Positions 25,656 through 37,699 of a DNA stretch of 64,000 nucleotides are shown here, in pieces. A program made the position numbers and the translations under genes. Origin of the DNA: Trifolium pratense (Eukaryota; Streptophyta; Magnoliopsida; Fabales; Fabaceae). Location: positions 46,984,015 to 47,048,014 of the forward strand of contig NC_060060.1 in the NCBI RefSeq assembly GCF_020283565.1, read 5' to 3'. The notes under the pieces are model-generated. The model was not told where the DNA came from, did no database searches, and saw nothing but the letters and a program-made list of their open reading frames with translations. Each line of letters opens with the position of its first letter. The first letter of the stretch is position 1.

Positions 25656-26787
25656 CGATGCACAATCTTGTAATTATCATTGGATCTTAATTTTTCATTT
25701 TTTATTTAGTGGCGGTACATATATTTCTATCTCTTAATCATCGTCGCATAGAAATTTTGTTGAATTTGTATTCATAGACATATTCAATATATGGACTATG
25801 GAATTAGGACCATATCGCCTTTCCCAATTCCTCCTCTATTCACCTCTAATTCCGGCCACATCTTCTCCAAAAGTATTGAACACCCTTGTCTGCAGTGATT
25901 TATGCTCAGCCATTTGTCGCAATCTCTCAGTTATGTCTTGAACCTCTGACGATCTTGCCTTAATCATAAAAAATTTGCACTTAAAAACGTGTCGCATCCT
26001 CTCTTTATCTACCTCCCATCTCTTCTGCCCTACCCTATGTCAATCCAAACCACTTCTTACCGCATAAGACACACCCTTTTTTGGTTGGAGAATTCATTTT
26101 TCGTCATTGTTTTGTATGAACTTTGGATTCAATAACCGCCATTGCTCAATATAGCCCCCATTCACACTTACAATGTAGAGATCAGTATTATAATCTCTCT
26201 TCTTAGAAAACATTTTCATGATTGGTTCATTCTTTAAAATTTCATATATTTTTTTAAAATGACCAATTTATAACGTGATTAAATTAATTTACTCAAAGAT
26301 GGAAACTTGATCTAGTAACTCCCTCATCAAACCTACCTACAAAAGTAGAACCCCAAACACACTTAACATTAATTAGACACCAAACATCCTCATAGAAAAT
26401 GTTTATCAAAACAGCAATAATATTAGAATAAAGTCTGACTTTAATTGGGGCCTCCGCAAGTGGGCGGTGGGATTGGTCCCCTTGGATTAGTCGGTCCTAA
26501 GGCCGGATACCAAGTTTTCAAAAAAATAAAATAATATTAGAATGTATGTATGTTAGAAACCACAAGCCAGTAACCCTCAAGAACACTAAAATTTTACAAC
26601 AACCCTAGTCTCATGTTATCTTAAAAACGACAAGTAATCAGAACAAAAATACACTAATAAAACACTAATTAATCCTCTCTCTTGAAGGATAAACTCATAA
26701 AATCAATACCAACTACTAACAAATTTAATAACACAAAAAACTTTCTTAGTTCCCTTGATTTACATAAAATGATCTTATATTACCCAA

Positions 26788-27026
26788 GAGCACTTAGATG
26801 AAATGGCGCAAGTCTCTTCTAGCTTAACCAAGGTCTTGGACTTGATCCCTGACTTGGGCATGCAGTAGTGTTAAAACTAATGTAAATGGGCATAAATTAA
26901 GGTACTCTCCCTCAAATGGAGTACTTGTGCATCATAGGTTAAAACTCTTAACGAGAGTTTGCCCCTCATTTGCCTCCCACTAAGGATTAGTCTCTGCCCA
27001 GAGGATACGCCGATTACACCAAAAAA
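26788..27026 (+). mobile_element. SINE-like insertion specific to block 2
   Basis: The tRNA-like head GCGCAAGTCTCTTCTAGC..GGACTTGATCCC is followed by a body and the tail ACACCAAAAAAAAA. Block 1 lacks it. The imperfect flanks TATATTA / TATATTT could be an old target duplication. Confidence 0.5.
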
Positions 27027-27533
27027 AAATCCTATATTTAGGTAGGGAGGTAATATTAATTTAATGTAATAGAAGCAACAAATTCTCAAACAAACAACAA
27101 AATACTTAAAAAATGAAAACATATAGAAGGAAATTATATATATACAATGATACCTAAAATCAGTGGAATCGAAGGAGAATTTGTATGAATTATACCTAAA
27201 ATCAGTGGAATCGATCATCTTCCCTTCTCTGATGTGCTTTGGGCACAGGCAATGCTTTATCTCTGTATCCCTTCTTCGATTCCAGTATTCTCATGTTTGT
27301 TCCAATATGCATTTCCTCGCATCGCTCACTCTTTCTGTTGGGCGATTCCTCTTTCGCCATTTTTGTTCCAAAAATATTCATTCACCCCTTGTCTCTCTCT
27401 TTTCTGCTGCATTTAGAACGGTGTGTCATGTCAACATTTCCTAACAAATTTCTAAAAACATAAATATTGAATAAGCAATTGAATTAGTATAAGGTTGGAA
27501 TGATTTTTTTTGTCAGAAAATTAAATGTTACAA

Positions 27534-27836
27534 GTTCCGCATTGGCTAGAGATATGACATAGATAGCCTTTATAAGTGTAGTGCAAACCTCAACTCTCAA
27601 GATAGCTTTTGTGGTGAGTATAAGTCTCTCAAATTCTAATAAGGTACCGGAGCTTATCCTAGATCCATTTGTTGTTTTTTGCGGAGACCTCTTGTTCAGT
27701 TCTGGATGTGAGGAGTGTGTTAGAAGTATCACATTGGCTAGAGATATGGCATAGATAGTCTTTATAAGTGTAGTGCAAACATCAACTCTCAAGCTAGCTT
27801 TTGTGGTTGAGTATATGCCTCTCAAATTCTAATATT
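27534..27836. repeat. two-copy direct repeat (CATTGGCTAGAGATATG)
   Basis: Copies at 27534-27645 and 27725-27836 share CATTGGCTAGAGATATG, TTTATAAGTGTAGTGCAAAC and TCTCAAATTCTAATA. Similar phrases occur in plant LTRs; identity not established. Confidence 0.65.
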
Positions 27837-27884
27837 AAATATGATAACTTTTTTAACCAAACGATCTTAATTCATATCATTAAC

Positions 27885-28262
27885 CAATAAATGTTTAATA
27901 CATGAGGTAATAATCTCAAATTTATGGAAATTAGCCCAAACATTGGCCGCCCTAACAAAGTTAACCTCAAACATGACATAAGAAGATGACAAACATAACC
28001 TCAAAGTTTACGTAAGAAAATGTTATAAGAAGAATAATGTCGTTAACAATTAAACTAAATTTCGAATTTCCTCGTGTTCTCGAACGGATAGCATCAACCA
28101 ACAACTTTGAGTCAGTTTTAAATTGAACTTGCTCAAATCCACGTTGGATAGCCTCTTTCATAGCATGTAATAGTGCACATTCTTCGTCTTTCACTATGGA
28201 ATAAAAAGGTTGCTGTCATTGAGTCAAGTCGGCCACAAATTGAACTTGCTTCCATTAAATAT
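27885..28262 (-). pseudogene. RNase H-like (RVT_3) fragment of a non-LTR retroelement
   Basis: Minus-strand frames encode EECALLHAMKEAIQRGF, then FKTDSKLLVDAIRS with the conserved TDSK, and later NFEVNFVR..ANVWANF and IITSCIKHLLVND. This is the order of plant RNase H-like domains found at the C-terminus of LINE ORFs and in domesticated genes. Frameshifts and a small internal duplication of the FEV motif break it. No intact flanking gene is present. Confidence 0.65.
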
Positions 28263-28321
28263 GATAGTTTGAAATATGATTTTTTGTGTTTTTTTTTACA
28301 TAAGTTTTATTGGAAAATGTA

Positions 28322-28325
<4 letters not shown>

Positions 28326-28390
<65 letters not shown>
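28326..28390. repeat. TA microsatellite
   Basis: Uninterrupted TA repeat; it generates spurious Ile-Tyr open frames on both strands. Confidence 0.9.
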
Positions 28391-28393
<3 letters not shown>

Positions 28394-28436
28394 TTATTGA
28401 TTATAAGAAAAAGAAGAGAGAGTAAATTAAATGCAA

Positions 28437-29630
28437 CACACAACATAAAAAAAAACATAACAATAATACCGGTAAAGGAAAGGAAAGAAAGTTGTGATGT
28501 AGCCTGGACTCGCGGTGGTGCAATCGACTAATTTAGAGTCGTGATGCCACCATCTAATGTCGGTGGTTCAACGGTTGTTCTGCCGATCGACCCCAACTAG
28601 GGTAGCTTCACCGTATGCCGTCAGTCAATGTCAATTCCGACGACGGAGGAACAAAGTGGAAACAACAAAAAGCGGCGAAAGTCGTGCTTGCATAACGGTG
28701 CAAAAGCATATATTCAATCTTCTGGTTTGTGGCCGCCACCAAAGCAGGGAAATGAAATGCCATGACTATTGGCTTCAATTGCCTTGCATTTAGATCCAAA
28801 ATGGATTGTTGATCTCTGTGTTATGTATTGTTGAAAGTTTCCCACGATCCGGACTCACCAGGATCTGATTCGGTCTCCTATGTTCGACAGGATAAGTGCG
28901 TAGATACTTCGTGTTGACGGTAGTAGTCGTTTGTCATGCTAATGTGTTCGCGCTCGTGGTACTTAGTTCCGTTGATAGTGCCTCCCTCGATCTGGCTTTC
29001 AATTGGTTTTAGGTTGCTACCCGGACTCATCAAGATCTGATTCAGTCTGCTTATGTTCGATAGGGCTAGGTGCGTACTCCGTGTTGGCGGTAATAGTCGT
29101 TCGTTGTGCTAATGGGTTCGCGCTCATGTTGCTCAGTTCGATTGATTGAACATCCCTCGATCTGGCTTTCAATTTGTTCTGGGTTGTGGATTTTCAACAA
29201 GACTAGTTTTGTCAGAGGTTGATACTTTAATATTCGTATATCATTCATTGATTTCGGACAGTTTCGCTTGAAAAAGCTTCATCGCTTGCTGCTACAGCAG
29301 GGAGTAGTGGCACGTGGATCTATTTCGTGTTGACGTGGGTTCATTCGCCTCAATCTTTTAAAGCTTCTATTTTGTCTATTACGATTAATTAGAAGTTAGG
29401 CTGATTCAATTTGTGCTGATTTATATATTTGTACACCCGTTTGGGTCGAACTGCACTTTGCTGTGTAAGGTTTATGTCCCCCTAGTTTTTATGTATTTTT
29501 TTTCTTTTTTATTATTACATATGAGACTATGGCAGACGATGAGGATCTTAGGTGTGCCTTAATTGGTATTTCTAAAATTCCTTTGATACCCGCTATTCTC
29601 TTAATTTATAAAAAAAAAAAAAAAAAAAGA
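28437..29630 (+). mobile_element. 5'-truncated LINE-type retroposon with poly(A) tail
   Basis: The poly(A) run at about 29611-29628 is preceded by GATGAGGATCTTAGGTGTGC and ATTGGTATTTCTAA, 3'-UTR phrases typical of legume LINE copies (from memory). The flanking 9-mer TAAATGCAA at 28428-28436 and 29631-29639 fits a target-site duplication. Two tandem units of about 180 bp (28845-29025, 29028-29200; CCGGACTCA.CA.GATCTGATTC) lie inside. No long open frame. Confidence 0.6.
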
Positions 29631-29742
29631 TAAATGCAATTTGCATTAAATTTCATGAGAATAAGTAAAAGTAAACCTTGAAAATGATAAAAGTAAATTG
29701 CTTTTGCTTATAATTTGGGACAAGAAAAAATGGTTTTTTTAT

Positions 29743-30378
29743 GCCAATTTCTCTCCCGACCCCCCGCCTTTCTTTTCTACCACCTGAATTTCCATTTTTG
29801 CCCTTGGGGGTACTTCGGTTTGTACGAACCGAAATTTTGTGTTCCAATTTTTTTTCCAGATTTCCTACATAAATTCAGCATCAGACCCTCAACTTCCACA
29901 ATTTATTTGAAATACTAAACGATGTCCGATTTTAGTAAACGACCACTCGTTGGAAAGCTTAGGATGTCAAGATTACAAATATAATTTTTATTTTGAGGGT
30001 TAACTATCCAATTGGTTCAGTTTAACCAAATAATGGGTACTGGTACAGAAACAGAACAGAAACTTTTCTCAAACTTGTAGGTAGATTTTCTCATACTATA
30101 CTTAATGAAATTTAACAATTCCAGTGTCAATCCTGTAGTAACTTTTATCTTCTTTACACTAGATTAAAAATCATTAGCATACGACTTATATTCAGAGAGA
30201 TATGCTAAATTTACCACAGGTAGCTCTACACGAATTTTCACATAAATCTTTCTTCTTTTCTTAACACTGATGTTATTTCGGTTTATATAAACCGGAATTT
30301 TTTTTCCATGTTTAAAAATTTTGGGTTGTAGAATTTTAGGGGTATAAAAGAAACCCTGTGGTCGGGAGAGAAAACGTC
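29743..30378. mobile_element. Mutator-like MITE (TTCGGTTT family, long member)
   Basis: Ends TTTCTCTCCCGACC and GGTCGGGAGAGAAA are inverted repeats. The interior has TTCGGTTTGTACGAACCGAA and a related ..TTTATATAAACCGG palindrome. The overall plan equals the 255-bp element at 42051-42305 (TTTATACCCC-type subterminal text, TTTTGCCCTTG). No clear 9-bp duplication remains. Confidence 0.65.
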
Positions 30379-31196
30379 AAAGGATTGTAAATAAAATTTT
30401 ATTTAAATTCATAAATTTTCAATAAAAACAAATTGTATCTTCACAAAAAATTTAGTTTGCAAATATGTCTCTTATTTTATAAAAATCTTAAAAGGTTTCT
30501 GACTCTATTAACCGGGTAGAAATACCGAAATTGTTAGTGTCACACGTCATAACCGGTAGTTTGAAATCCCGGTCCTCCACTTTGTGTGTGTGTGAGTTTT
30601 CAATGGTTTTGTCATTTCGTTTGTAGAAAAAAAAAGAATTATTATGCTTAACTATTTTAATACAAATTAAGTCTCTATATCTTATAACTTAATATCAATT
30701 TGGTCCATAAATTTATCCACTTATTCTCGATTTAGTCCTTAATATTTTTTCTAAGGACTAATATGAATAAAATTTAACAAATCGGAGACTTTTTAAAATA
30801 TTTATTTATAAAGTTGGAGACATATTTAAAAGTACCTTACAAAATTGGGGACTTTATTTGATGGTTTCCTTTATGGAACTATTTAAGAAAACTTATGAAG
30901 ATATTTTCAACTTCACCTTTGAATTATCGGCACTCTTTGAATTATTGAGTTAAAGATGTTTTCAATTTATCTTATTAAACTTTGAAAAATAACTTATGAA
31001 TATAATTTGAGATTGTTTTTTCTTTTTTAACATAACAAATTGACAAAATTATTGTAAACTTATGCATATGAGCGAGCGAGTTGGGGTTCGAACCTCACGT
31101 CCGACTTAATAATTTTGACATTTTTTTGTCAGGTAAACTACAAATTATAGACTATCTTTTGTTATAAAAATAGTTTATACACGAACACTTATATAG
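30379..31196. other. AT-rich intergenic stretch
   Basis: No gene seen. 30540-30580 contains CATAACCGG..ATCCCGGTCC. About 31072-31095 has GTTGGGGTTCGAACCTC, a B-box-like phrase that may be a SINE fragment. Confidence 0.45.
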
Positions 31197-31451
31197 TACT
31201 CCTCTTTTTCTTTTTAAGTGTTGTTTTAGTATAAAATTCCAACCAAGATAATGAATTGTTGGAGTTTTTTCAAAAAAAAAATTAATGTAGTTGTAGAGAA
31301 AGAAAGAATTAATTTTATGGAAAATATGAAGCATGAGTTATTGAGAGAATAAGGGTATAATTGACTAATTGTAACTTTAAATTATTAAAATGACAGTTAA
31401 GTAGAAGAAAAAATTCTTTTAAAACAACACTTAAAAAAACCGAAGAGAGTA
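31197..31451. mobile_element. Stowaway-type MITE
   Basis: It starts TACTCCTCTTTTTCTTTTTA and ends with the inverted AAAAACCGAAGAGAGTA; inner arms TTAAGTGTTGTTTTA / TAAAACAACACTTAA. TA at both ends is the expected target duplication. The copia element begins 46 bp further on. Confidence 0.8.
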
Positions 31452-31496
31452 AATATTTATACGAAAATTGTTTAGCTATAATGTTTATCAAAATAT

Positions 31497-31689
31497 TGTT
31501 ATGAATATATTAGTAGATGTCCATTAGTCTTGGCCCATATTCATTGACCCGTATATTATCCTATAAATAGAGCATATGATACAATGTGACATGCACCTTG
31601 AATAGAACAATACAAGAGTCTATTCTCTCTTCTCTCTTTCATCTCTATTCTTCCATATTATTGTTCATGCTTAGAAATTGTTCATAACA
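31497..31689 (+). repeat. copia 5' LTR (193 bp)
   Basis: TGTTATGAAT..TTCATAACA with the TATA-like CCTATAAATAG. It differs from the 3' LTR at three positions, each G here and A there. Confidence 0.93.
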
Positions 31690-31873
31690 CGTTATCAGCA
31701 CGATAGTCTCTCCTCTTTCAAAAAAGGTATAACAACAATGGGAATTGACAATTTTATTTTATGTATGAATCTTTTTTTATTCTATTTTTTCAGATCATTT
31801 TGTTCTTCTCGTTTTTTTTATATTGATTCACAAACTTACGATCCAGAAGTATCGTGGTGAAATTTTTGAAATA

Positions 31874-33645
31874 TGAATCCTGAAGATTCATAGTATGATG
31901 AAATTTTAAAATATGAATCCTGAAGATTCATAAGCATACGCTTCTAAAAGTACCGTAAAATATCTTTTAAAATATGAATCTTGAAGATTCATAAGCATAA
32001 GCTTCTAAAAGTACCGTACAATATCTTTTAAAATATGAATCCTGAAGATTCATAGATATAAGTAAAATGAACATCAATCCCTGAAGGATTGGATAAATAA
32101 CTGATTTGATCTGTTATACAGTTCTTGAACAATTTAAAAATCAATTTGTATTCCCCACGAATTCCTGAAAAATTCATTACGGATGCATCTTTGAAGGATC
32201 GTGCAATTAGATCTATTATATATGTTCTTGAAGAACTTAAAAATTCAAATTTTATTCTCCATAAAATCTTGATGAATTCAATTGTGACACATCCCTGAAG
32301 GATGTAGAAAATATCTGATAAGATCTATTATAGAGTTCTTGAAAAACTCATGAAGAATTCAATGTTATATATGCATCCCTGAAGGATTGCATAAAGAATT
32401 ATTTTTACATTATAACGATATTATATATATAGTTCCCGAAGAACTTAAAAGAAAATATTAAATTATTTCTTATGAATTCCAGAAGAATTCAATATACATA
32501 CATCCTTAAAGGATAACTTTATCAAATTTTTTTAGAGTCATAGCAAGTTGTAATTTTTATTGGATTTATTTATTTACCGTAATAATAATAATAATCAAAA
32601 CTAAACATACATATATCATGCGCCAATTTTTCTTATAAAATACTTCTTTGTATATTGCTCATGATCTATGCATATCATGTTGTTGTTAAGTAAAAATTTA
32701 ATTTGGTGCAGATCATATTTATTTTTAACAAGCGAGCACATAACATATAATCATATGCCAATTTTTTTCAAATAAGTTACTAATTAATCTTATTCATAAC
32801 ATAGGTTACATTATAATTATTATTAAGTTACTATTTAATTTGTATTATAAATTTTTAGTACGTTACATTACATTAGTATTAATAAAAATAATTGGAATTA
32901 ATTTTTTTATTTGACTGTGTTTATTATGCTTATCTAAGTATTTGCTTAATTTTATTATTTGATGATAGTATATATCAATGATAATTGAATGAAAAATCAT
33001 TCCCAGAAGTGAATAAAGTCTGACCCACTGATGTTACTCCATTCCCGGAAGTGAATGTAGCAACACACGATTACCATGGACAAAATTGTGGCCATGGTCG
33101 TGGTAATAGTCATGGCTGTGTTAATTTTAAAATTTCAGCTTCTCACTAGAAGTGAAGAAAAAAAAATGAAAAAAATAGAGTAAAAAGTGGGCAAATTAGT
33201 TCCCGAAGTACTAAAGAAGAAAAAGGGAAAATCCAATTGAATGCACAAGGAATAAATTATTCTTAATCATTATGAAGATCACTTGTGATATAGTTCTTGA
33301 AGAACTAATGCTTTAATAATAATGATCTCCGATGGATTACTCAAAGAATATGGATTTCCCAAACCATTGTTAATGAAAAAATTATTTGTATAGTTCTTGA
33401 AGAACTTAAAATTCAATATTAAAGCATTTCTTGTAGTATCGCTCAAGAACAATTTTTCATAATCAATGTTTATGAATATTGGTGGTATAATTCTTGAAGA
33501 ACTAATATTTTAATATAATATCCCTAAAGATATAGTTCTTGAATAAGCAAAAATTTAATATCAAGTATTCTAGAAGGATTGGAAAATTGTAATTTTCCAT
33601 AGCCATTGTTGATAGAGATATATTGTTAAGTTCCTGAAGAACTTA
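31874..33645 (+). repeat. field of short hairpins with constant YNGAA loop in the copia leader and gag region
   Basis: Many units consist of two complementary arms around a five-base loop CTGAA, TTGAA, CCGAA or CAGAA. Perfect examples: TGAATC arms (31874, 31914, 31975, 32036), CAATCC (32075), GTTC (32224), ACATCC (32289), AGTTC (32431), TGAATTC (32473), TAGTTC (33291), AGTTC (33392), TAAGTTC (33627). More occur later in the element (40684, 41224) and in the other copy (61, 171). Confidence 0.85.
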
Positions 33646-34852
33646 TAAAAGTTTACAACATGATTACAATCTATATGATATATTTGATCTTGGTATAAGA
33701 TAGACCAAAATTAAAGGAAATCAATAGAAAAATTATTTATGCCTCTTGAATATGCTCTTGAAGTAGCAACTTTGAAAAAAAAAAAAGTTCAAGAATATTT
33801 TGTATATCCATTGTTGGATAGATATTATTGATATATTAAACTCATGATTGAATGCATGGTTCATACGTTTTTTTTCCTCTCATAATATATGATTATTCTT
33901 TGCTCTTAAAAAAAAAAACAAATTATTCTTTGCAAACATAAACTGACTTTAATTATTCGGTTACATATTTAAATCAATTGATTGATTTGAATTTTAAAAT
34001 CTTTTAATTGTTACTATATTTTAATTTCTAATTCTACTGAAATCCACATAAACATTATTTTGTTATACTTTATTTTTACTCTTTTAATTCTCATACAAAG
34101 AAATTATTACTATTTTTTTATTGTGTTCCACCGAAAAGATTTTTTTGTAAAAACATATTTGTTTAGCTTGAAAATATTCATTGATTCTACTATTATTCAT
34201 GAAAAATTAAATTTTATATTTGGTAGTACGAAAATTATTGAAGGCTCCAGAATAGTCAATGCATTGTTATATCGAGAAACGAAGTTGCACTTTGCTAATG
34301 TATTTTATATTTTAAGTCTTAAAGAAATTTGTTACCGAAGGATATTCACATAAATGAATATCATATTGAAACAAGAAACGACGGAGATATTTTATCTCTA
34401 TATTACGAGACATATTATCAACTTTTGTCTCTAGTTTGTGGTGTACTTATGATATTAGTGCAACTTAAGCACATGTCCAAGTAAACCAGAAGTTTACAAA
34501 TAAATCATATTATTTTTGTCATTGGCAAGATCAGTTGGGTCATTTCTGGTCTATTATGATGCGAAAATTTTTTTTATGGATATGTATTGAATGGCCAGAA
34601 GTTCATCCAATCTAACACTTTTTGTGTATTACTAGTTCCATAAGAAAATTGATAAATTTAGTAAACGAGCGTCTCTTATTTTATATATAAGGTGATATTT
34701 ATAAATCAATACACCGATCATGTGGACCAATTAAATTTCTATAATTTTAATTGATGCATCAACTAAATGGTCACATGTATGTTAGTTATCAACTCACAAC
34801 CAAAAGTTTGTGAGATTATTTTTGAGAGCTCATGAGATTATTTTTGAGAGCT

Positions 34853-34856
<4 letters not shown>

Positions 34857-34912
<56 letters not shown>

Positions 34913-36938
34913 GGTTTTCTAACTTAGACCCTAGTTAGGTCTAAGTTAGCAAGGTGCACCTTTTGAGTTGGACAAAAATACCCATTTTTTTTTTTGAAAC
35001 AATAGAGCAACTGGGGCATGTATGTAATTTGCATCATAAAATAGCGCGCCCCCCAAAATAGCGCGCCCCCCATGCAACAACAACAACTATTACATTTTTT
35101 AAATTTCTTCCAAATTTCGACCTCATTTTACGTGCGAATCGAACGCCGATTTCAAAAACTAATACCGGAAACCTTTGTAAAATTGAAAAACGATCAAAAT
35201 CCATATAAGGAACGTCGAGTTTCGTTGAGTATTGAGGGAGATCGAACCGGGTCAAAAACCGGGTCGCGCGACCCGTTTCTGCATAAAACGGGTGGGGGGG
35301 ACGATGAACAGTGCGCGTCGCCCACGCCCACTCTCACCGGAGGCGCGTGGGGGTGCGTGCGGCCTCAGGGAGGCTCCATGTTTTTTTATTTTTTCATAAT
35401 AAAATAGTAGATAATACTCTGGAAATTTTGGTATATTGTATGAAATTTTTGGAGACCTGAAACTATTTTTAGTTAATTAAATGATTAAAAAGGTAATTAA
35501 AAATATTATAATTCCATAAAAAATTTCCAAAATTTTATGTAAAGTACTATGAATTATTTAGAACCCTCTTGTGTACCTCACTCTCCCTAGTTCAAGTCAT
35601 GAAATTATTTTCACAAATTCCGCTGATTATTTAAAACCATTTAACAAATAATAATAATAATTTCATAGATTTGTACTCTGAAACCAATTGTTTTTTTATT
35701 TGTTTATAATAAAATATTAGATAATATTCTGGAACTTTTGGTATATTTTATGAAATTTTTGGAGACCTGAAACTATTTTTCGTTAATTAAATGAGATAAA
35801 ACGGTAATTAAAAACTATTGTTTGCTTCTGAAACCATTTAGCTGGTACTATGGTTTCAGAGAGTTGTACTTTGAAACCATTTTACTGGTAGAATGGTTTC
35901 ATTGAGTTGATTCTTAGTTATTTGCTTATGAAACCATTTAGCCGGTAGAATGGTTTCAGAGAGTTATATTCTGAAACCATTTTGCTGGTATAATGGTTTC
36001 AGTGAGTTGATTGAGTGGTGCGTGTTAAATTACAACACACAAGTAACGTACTTAGTACGATACACATAATTTAAAATGCAATAGAACATATAAATAACGA
36101 GATTAAGGAAGTGAAAAATTATGTTTATATATTACTATGAAACCATTTAGCTGGAAGAATGGTTTCAGAGAGTTATACTGTGAAACCATTCTAGCAGTAA
36201 AATGGTTTCAGAAGCAAACAATTAAGAATCAACTCCCCTGAAACCATTCTATCAGTGAAATGGTTTCAAAGTACAACGCTCTGAAACCATTGTACCAGCT
36301 AAATGGTTTCAGAATGGTTTCAGAAGCAAACAATTAAGAAATTACTCACTGAAACCATTCTACCAGTAAAATGGTTTCAGAGAGTTATACTGTGAAACCA
36401 TTCTACCAGCTAAATGGTTTCACAGTATTATATAAAGATAATTAAAGGTAGTGAAAAATTGAGTTTTTTTTTTGTGTCCAAATCAAACGAACCAAGTCTC
36501 TATTTGTAGACAAAAAAAAATTATGAATTTTGGTATAAAAATAAAAAAATAAAAAATTAATTTACAACGAAATAATTGAGTTTAAAGTATTAAATGAAAA
36601 AAAAACACGCCAACCACCCAGCAGTTGACACGTGTCCTGCTTTTTTTAAAATAAAATTTTCTCTCTCCAGGCGCAGTTCTAGTGTGGTGCACGCGCTGGC
36701 TTATCATGGAGCTGGATGATCTAGACTGTCTGATTGATCCGACAGCCATGATAAGATCATCTCTTGGCCGTCTGATGGAAATCAACGGTCTGTAACGGTG
36801 GTCCTGCGGTAGGCGCGCGACACTGGATCAGCGCCAATATGTTTTTTTTTTTTTTTTTATAAAAAGAAAGGGTATTTTTGTCCAACTCAAAAGGTGCACC
36901 TTGCTAATTTAGACCCAACTGGATCTAAATTAGCAGCC

Positions 36939-36986
<48 letters not shown>
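34857..36986. mobile_element. TIR element inserted in or flanked by (TA)n, with fold-back array
   Basis: Left end from 34912 (GGGGTTTTCTAACTTAGACC..GCAAGGTGCACC) and right end to about 36945 (GGTGCACCTTGCTAATTTAGACC..) are inverted repeats of about 75 bp sharing AGTTGGACAAAAATACCC. Both sides are directly bounded by TA repeats (34857-34911, 36946-36986), resembling TA-loving MITE families. It interrupts the integrase relic. The interior has GC-rich GCGCGCCCCC repeats, a roughly 110-bp direct repeat (35399-35512, 35709-35815) and the palindrome array. No transposase is recognised. Confidence 0.75.
35828..36422. repeat. ten GAAACCATT..AATGGTTTC hairpins arranged head-to-head
   Basis: Units at about 35828, 35873, 35930, 35971, 36139, 36181, 36239, 36281, 36351 and 36393. 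Each is about 30 bp with 9-bp arms and a 10-12-bp loop (CTACCAGC / GCTGGTAG types). The first group and the later group are largely reverse complements of each other, as are spacers such as AGTTGATTCTTAG / CTAAGAATCAACT-like text, so the whole block can fold back on itself around about 36070. Confidence 0.85.
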
Positions 36987-36990
<4 letters not shown>

Positions 36991-37699
36991 CTAGAAAGTA
37001 TTTGATAAGTATCATATGTTAATTGAAATTTATACCGAACATCTTGTAGAATATGTTCATACAAACAAAAATAATAATGGACTTGAAGATCCATTGTTTA
37101 GACGTCTAAAGTTAATTACATGATCGATACTTATGAGATCAATACTTCTAAGTTCTATTTTATATTTTGGGAACATTTAAATATATATGTTGAGATATTG
37201 ATTCGCTCAAGCCAATAAGTTATAATACGAAAGTCTTCCCCTTAACTTGCAATTAAGTTTAGTTTTATACTCTAATATTTTTCATATAAGCATTTTTGGA
37301 TGTGTTGGTATGTTCCAATTGCTCCAATATAATGCAATACGATGAATTATTAAAGAATATTGGGAAAGTTTATTTGATATGACTCTTCATCCCTTATAAA
37401 TTATATTGAGCCAATAATTAGGGACTTGTTTATAGCCCAGAAGGAAAATATTCAAGTGATGATGAATTAGTTTTCCCAATATTAGGGGGAGGGAATAAGC
37501 AGCTGAAAAATATGAACCAGAAGTTTAAATGAATCACTTGAAATAAATAGTTATTATTATCTCATCTTGATCCTCATATAAAATAGATTGAACCAGATGT
37601 TCAAAAGATATATCATTTGCAAAATTTATGAAATCAACTATCAGCTGCTAATGCTCCAATCAAAATGGATGTTCGTGTTGGACAATCTTATATTGCAAA

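Larger units (their letters stand above)
21605..27440. repeat. duplication block 2 (carries F-box gene B)
   Basis: Same order of sequence as 14065-19405. Extra material in this copy includes the repeat at 26432-26525 and the SINE-like insertion at 26788-27026, so both arrived after duplication or were lost from block 1. Confidence 0.85.

Noticed and set aside
28255..28531. Open frames with long Ile-Tyr runs
   Set aside because: Pure translation of the TA microsatellite on both strands. The same applies to the frame at 54591-54875.
31874..33645. Cluster of heat-shock elements (TTCnnGAA)
   Set aside because: Only the GTTCTTGAAGAAC subset fits; CAATCC and ACATCC hairpins do not. The shared feature is loop and pairing, not the HSE.
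35072..35407. 111-codon open frame in the TIR element
   Set aside because: Opens across GC-rich low-complexity sequence of the element, no domain, no start context; overlapping antisense frame equally open.
35828..36422. CRISPR array
   Set aside because: Units are palindromes in a plant transposon, spacers are reverse-complement copies of each other rather than unique, and no cas genes exist.
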